From: Paenibacillus radicibacter
GTDB taxonomy: Bacteria; Bacillota; Bacilli; Paenibacillales; NBRC-103111
Length of the DNA: 64,000 nucleotides
Assembly (NCBI RefSeq): GCF_024721995.1
Contig: NZ_JANQBC010000014.1
Span: 90,808 to 154,807, forward strand
Direction: 5' to 3'
Both the position numbers and the translations under genes were made by a program. The first letter of the stretch is position 1; each line of letters opens with the position of its first letter. The notes under the pieces were generated by a model, which worked only from the letters and a program-made list of their open reading frames with translations, did not search any database and was not told the origin of the DNA. Positions 62,568 through 64,000 of the stretch are shown here, piece after piece.

Positions 62568-63005
62568 CTATACCTCTCCATGAAAATAATAATGAGCGGA
62601 ACTCATTATCCCGTCTGTTGGCACCTTTATATGATCAGGTATGTAAGGCATTATTCTATTTGCAGTATCAATGTCAAACCAACTCACTTCGAGAATCTCA
62701 TTATCTGGATCTGAGATTCTCAACTCACCATCAACGATTTTTGCATAGAAGGTAAACAACAATGCATGATGTCCTAATTCTCTAAAGAACACTTCTCTGA
62801 CTGAATACAGACCTTCAATCTTAATAATTAACCCTGTTTCTTCTCTAGCTTCACGAACCACTGCTTGCTCTAATGTTTCTGTTCCTTCAACTTTACCACC
62901 GGGAAAACTCCAGTAAGAGGAAACTTCTGTTCCGTTTCTTACTAAGAGTACTTTTCTAGACGATTCATCTAATAGAAGAGCATGTGCATAATTTACTCTT
63001 TTCAT
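62568..63005 (-). CDS. NUDIX hydrolase
   Basis: About 145 residues. Nudix box GGKVEGTETLEQAVVREARE then ETGLII is a perfect GX5EX7REUXEEXGU. YAHALLLDESSRKVLLVRNG and SYWSFPGG are the usual preceding strands (MutT/8-oxo-dGTPase-like). The ATG at 63005 has AAGGAG upstream. Cassette gene. Confidence 0.9.
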   Translation of the reverse strand: MKRVNYAHALLLDESSRKVLLVRNGTEVSSYWSFPGGKVEGTETLEQAVVREAREETGLIIKIEGLYSVREVFFRELGHHALLFTFYAKIVDGELRISDPDNEILEVSWFDIDTANRIMPYIPDHIKVPTDGIMSSAHYYFHGEV

Positions 63006-63058
63006 AAGCTTTCTCCTTAGGAATAGCATTTATCATAATTTTTTGATCCGGGTATTTC

Positions 63059-63219
63059 GTCTAACGTTTCTGTATCTACGAACCCGAAAGGCTTAAAGAA
63101 GCGCAGCGACTGGGTCCGTAGGACTTAGCCTTGTAGGGTTGTCTGCTGAATCCACTTCCTCGAAAATCCTCTGCAGACCAAGGGGGCTAGTCCCCCGCCG
63201 TGTAGATACAATGTTAGAC
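63059..63219 (-). repeat. attC-like site 13
   Basis: GTCTAACG...GTTAGAC, 161 bp. First stem AACCCGAAAGGCTTAAAG...CTTAGCCTTGTAGGG, a compensated variant (A/T for G/C); second GTCTGCTGA...CTGCAGAC; third GGGGGCTAGTCCCCC. Inner boxes GTATCTAC (63072) and GTAGATAC (63202) pair. Confidence 0.9.
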
Positions 63220-63870
63220 GATGTTGGACATTCCTCGTATGTTGCGCTTCCTCAATCTCCATTCCGGGCTCGAACCCGTCCTTCTATTATAAAAACTATG
63301 CATTTCTCGCTGATTCAAAGAACGTCGCAACAACTCTTGCCATCACTTCCCGATTACTTCTTCGCGTCATCTTCATGTCCCTGCTTCAATGCCAATCTCG
63401 TTGTCTTCTAAACACCGACCATCCCTGCTCCTTGATTCGTCTTCCTACAACTATTCATGTCCCTTACTTTCAGGCACTTTCCACTCCCACAAGACTGTTT
63501 TCCCTTACTTTCAGGCACCTTCCACTTTCACAAGATTGTTTCTCCCTGCTTTCAGGCACCTTCCGCTTTCACAAGACTGTTTCTCCCTGCTTTCAGGCAC
63601 CTTCCACTTTCACAAGATGGTTTCTCCCTACTTTCAGGCACCTTCCGCTTTCACAAGACTGTTTTTCCCTGCTTTCAGGCACCTTCCGCTTTCAAAAAAT
63701 CATCTATTGGTCTTCAACGTCTTTCATTATTCATCGATCTTGATCTTTAATGCCAAACACGCTGTAACTAAGTTCCTCGAAATCTGAATTACTTCATGTT
63801 CTTCTCTGATCCAGATGGCCCTCACCACATTATGCATAAATAATACTCGTAGTTTCAGCGGTCCAATGTC
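63220..63870. other. Cassette without a recognisable gene; holds a minisatellite
   Basis: The segment between sites 13 and 14 is bounded by complementary cores (GTTAGACGAT and TCGTCTAAC), so it is a cassette. The minus strand has stop codons regularly and shows no credible gene. The plus strand is open in all three frames only through the repeats. Contents before the repeats: pyrimidine-rich, no motif recognised. Confidence 0.6.
63468..63714. repeat. 41-bp tandem repeat, about six copies
   Basis: TTTCAGGCAC recurs at 63468, 63509, 63550, 63591, 63632 and 63673, an exact 41-bp period. Unit: TTTCAGGCACCTTCCRCTTT then CACAAGAYTGTTTYTCCCTR and one base. Copies differ at few positions. 41 is not a multiple of three, so any reading frame rotates each copy. 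Confidence 0.92.
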
Positions 63871-64000
63871 GTCTAACGTTGTTGTGTTCACGACGTCCCA
63901 CCGACTTAAGGCAGCGAAGCTGCCGGGCGCGATGCGCTTAGTCGGTGCGGATGTGTCCGGCCAATGCTCCCCCGAATTCCTCCGCCGGACCGAGGGGGCT
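63871..64000 (-). repeat. attC-like site 14 (cut by window end)
   Basis: GTCTAACGTTGTTGTGTTCACG starts it; first stem CCCACCGACTTAAGG...CTTAGTCGGTGCGG, second GTCCGGCCAATG...CGCCGGAC. The third stem and right core lie beyond the window. Confidence 0.88.

Larger units (their letters stand above)
50494..64000 (-). mobile_element. Integron-like gene cassette array (minus strand, continues past window)
   Basis: Single genes on the minus strand alternate with about 14 related palindromic elements. Each inter-element segment begins and ends with complementary boxes of 9-10 bp that vary from segment to segment (for example GTTATGCGTA at 61808 against TACGCATAAC at 62337; GTTAGACGAA at 62493 against TTCGTCTAAC at 63056). 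This is expected if each segment was inserted as a circle by integron recombination at G/TT. Short leaders (25-100 bp), 3' ends close to the element, and two stop codons inside the core box fit cassette structure. No integrase is inside the window; it should lie to the right. Confidence 0.8.

Noticed and set aside
63468..63714. CRISPR array
   Set aside because: The 41-bp units are contiguous with no unique spacers, and there are no cas genes.
63375..63787. Three overlapping plus-strand ORFs encoding repeat peptides
   Set aside because: They are the same 41-bp unit read in rotating frames; starts lack ribosome binding sites and the strand is opposite to the cassette genes.
50519..64000. The repeats as a MITE or REP-type family
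   Set aside because: A MITE would carry constant terminal inverted repeats within each copy and short direct target repeats. Here the outermost boxes differ between the ends of one copy and are complementary to the next copy across the gene, and every good copy lies at the 3' end of a gene on one strand.
50519..64000. Cassette array read on the plus strand
   Set aside because: On the plus strand the cores read TAACGTT...TTGTTA, while the minus strand gives TAACAA...AACGTTA, closer to known attC ends. Gene strand and stop-codon positions also favour minus.

Overview
The window reads as chromosome of a low-GC, endospore-forming Gram-positive bacterium, most likely Paenibacillus or a close relative. 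Strong GGAGG-type ribosome binding sites, frequent TTG and GTG starts, a SpoIIM-family gene, a DUF3189 gene, bcr-like and ytr-like ABC loci and many families typical of Paenibacillaceae point that way. No rRNA, tRNA, CRISPR array, phage module or transposase gene was seen.

Left part (1-31 kb) is ordinary chromosome in small operons, mostly on the minus strand: a cut polysaccharide deacetylase; a divergent MFS/LysR pair; a secreted repeat protein; DinB; a CGNR regulator with a DJ-1/PfpI protein; a complete bacitracin-resistance-like set (response regulator, histidine kinase, BcrA-, BcrB- and BcrC-like proteins); a PadR / pentapeptide / DrrAB-like operon; an SDR with a divergent MerR regulator and a textbook 19-bp-spacer MerR promoter; SpoIIM; a serine hydrolase overlapping a short UvrA paralogue; a decayed ECF sigma gene; a GntR/YtrA-type ABC operon; and a tightly overlapping NosD/NosL/NosY/NosF-like operon with no nosZ in the window.

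Middle part (31-50 kb) is a run of mostly monocistronic, minus-strand accessory genes (Nif3, RidA, VOC, NUDIX, DinB, HAD, SUFU-domain, EcsC, PlsC-like, methyltransferases, a kinase-like protein) with several broken copies: a HAD pseudogene beside its intact paralogue, an RCC1-repeat fragment and a frameshifted lipoprotein. Worn remnants of the repeat described next occur near 38.8, 48.8 and 51.5 kb.

Right part (50.5-64 kb) is the notable region. Single minus-strand genes alternate with a family of about 14 imperfectly palindromic elements, most of them 145-165 bp. Their ends match integron attC boxes (RYYYAAC...GTTRRRY-like). The outer box at the end of one element is complementary to the facing box of the neighbouring element across the gene between them, not to the other end of its own element. 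The inner box (8-9 bp) instead pairs within the element. That is the sequence signature of integron gene cassettes. I read this as a chromosomal integron cassette array lying on the minus strand, with its integrase and attI expected to the right of the window. Its attC sites are unusually long and branched. Cassette contents include NUDIX, P-loop kinases, a nucleotidyltransferase, an acyltransferase, lipoproteins, a WapI-type immunity-like protein, an LprI-like protein, a CPBP protease and a non-coding-looking cassette with a 41-bp minisatellite. TetR and DUF4188 genes form a reversed segment inside the array.
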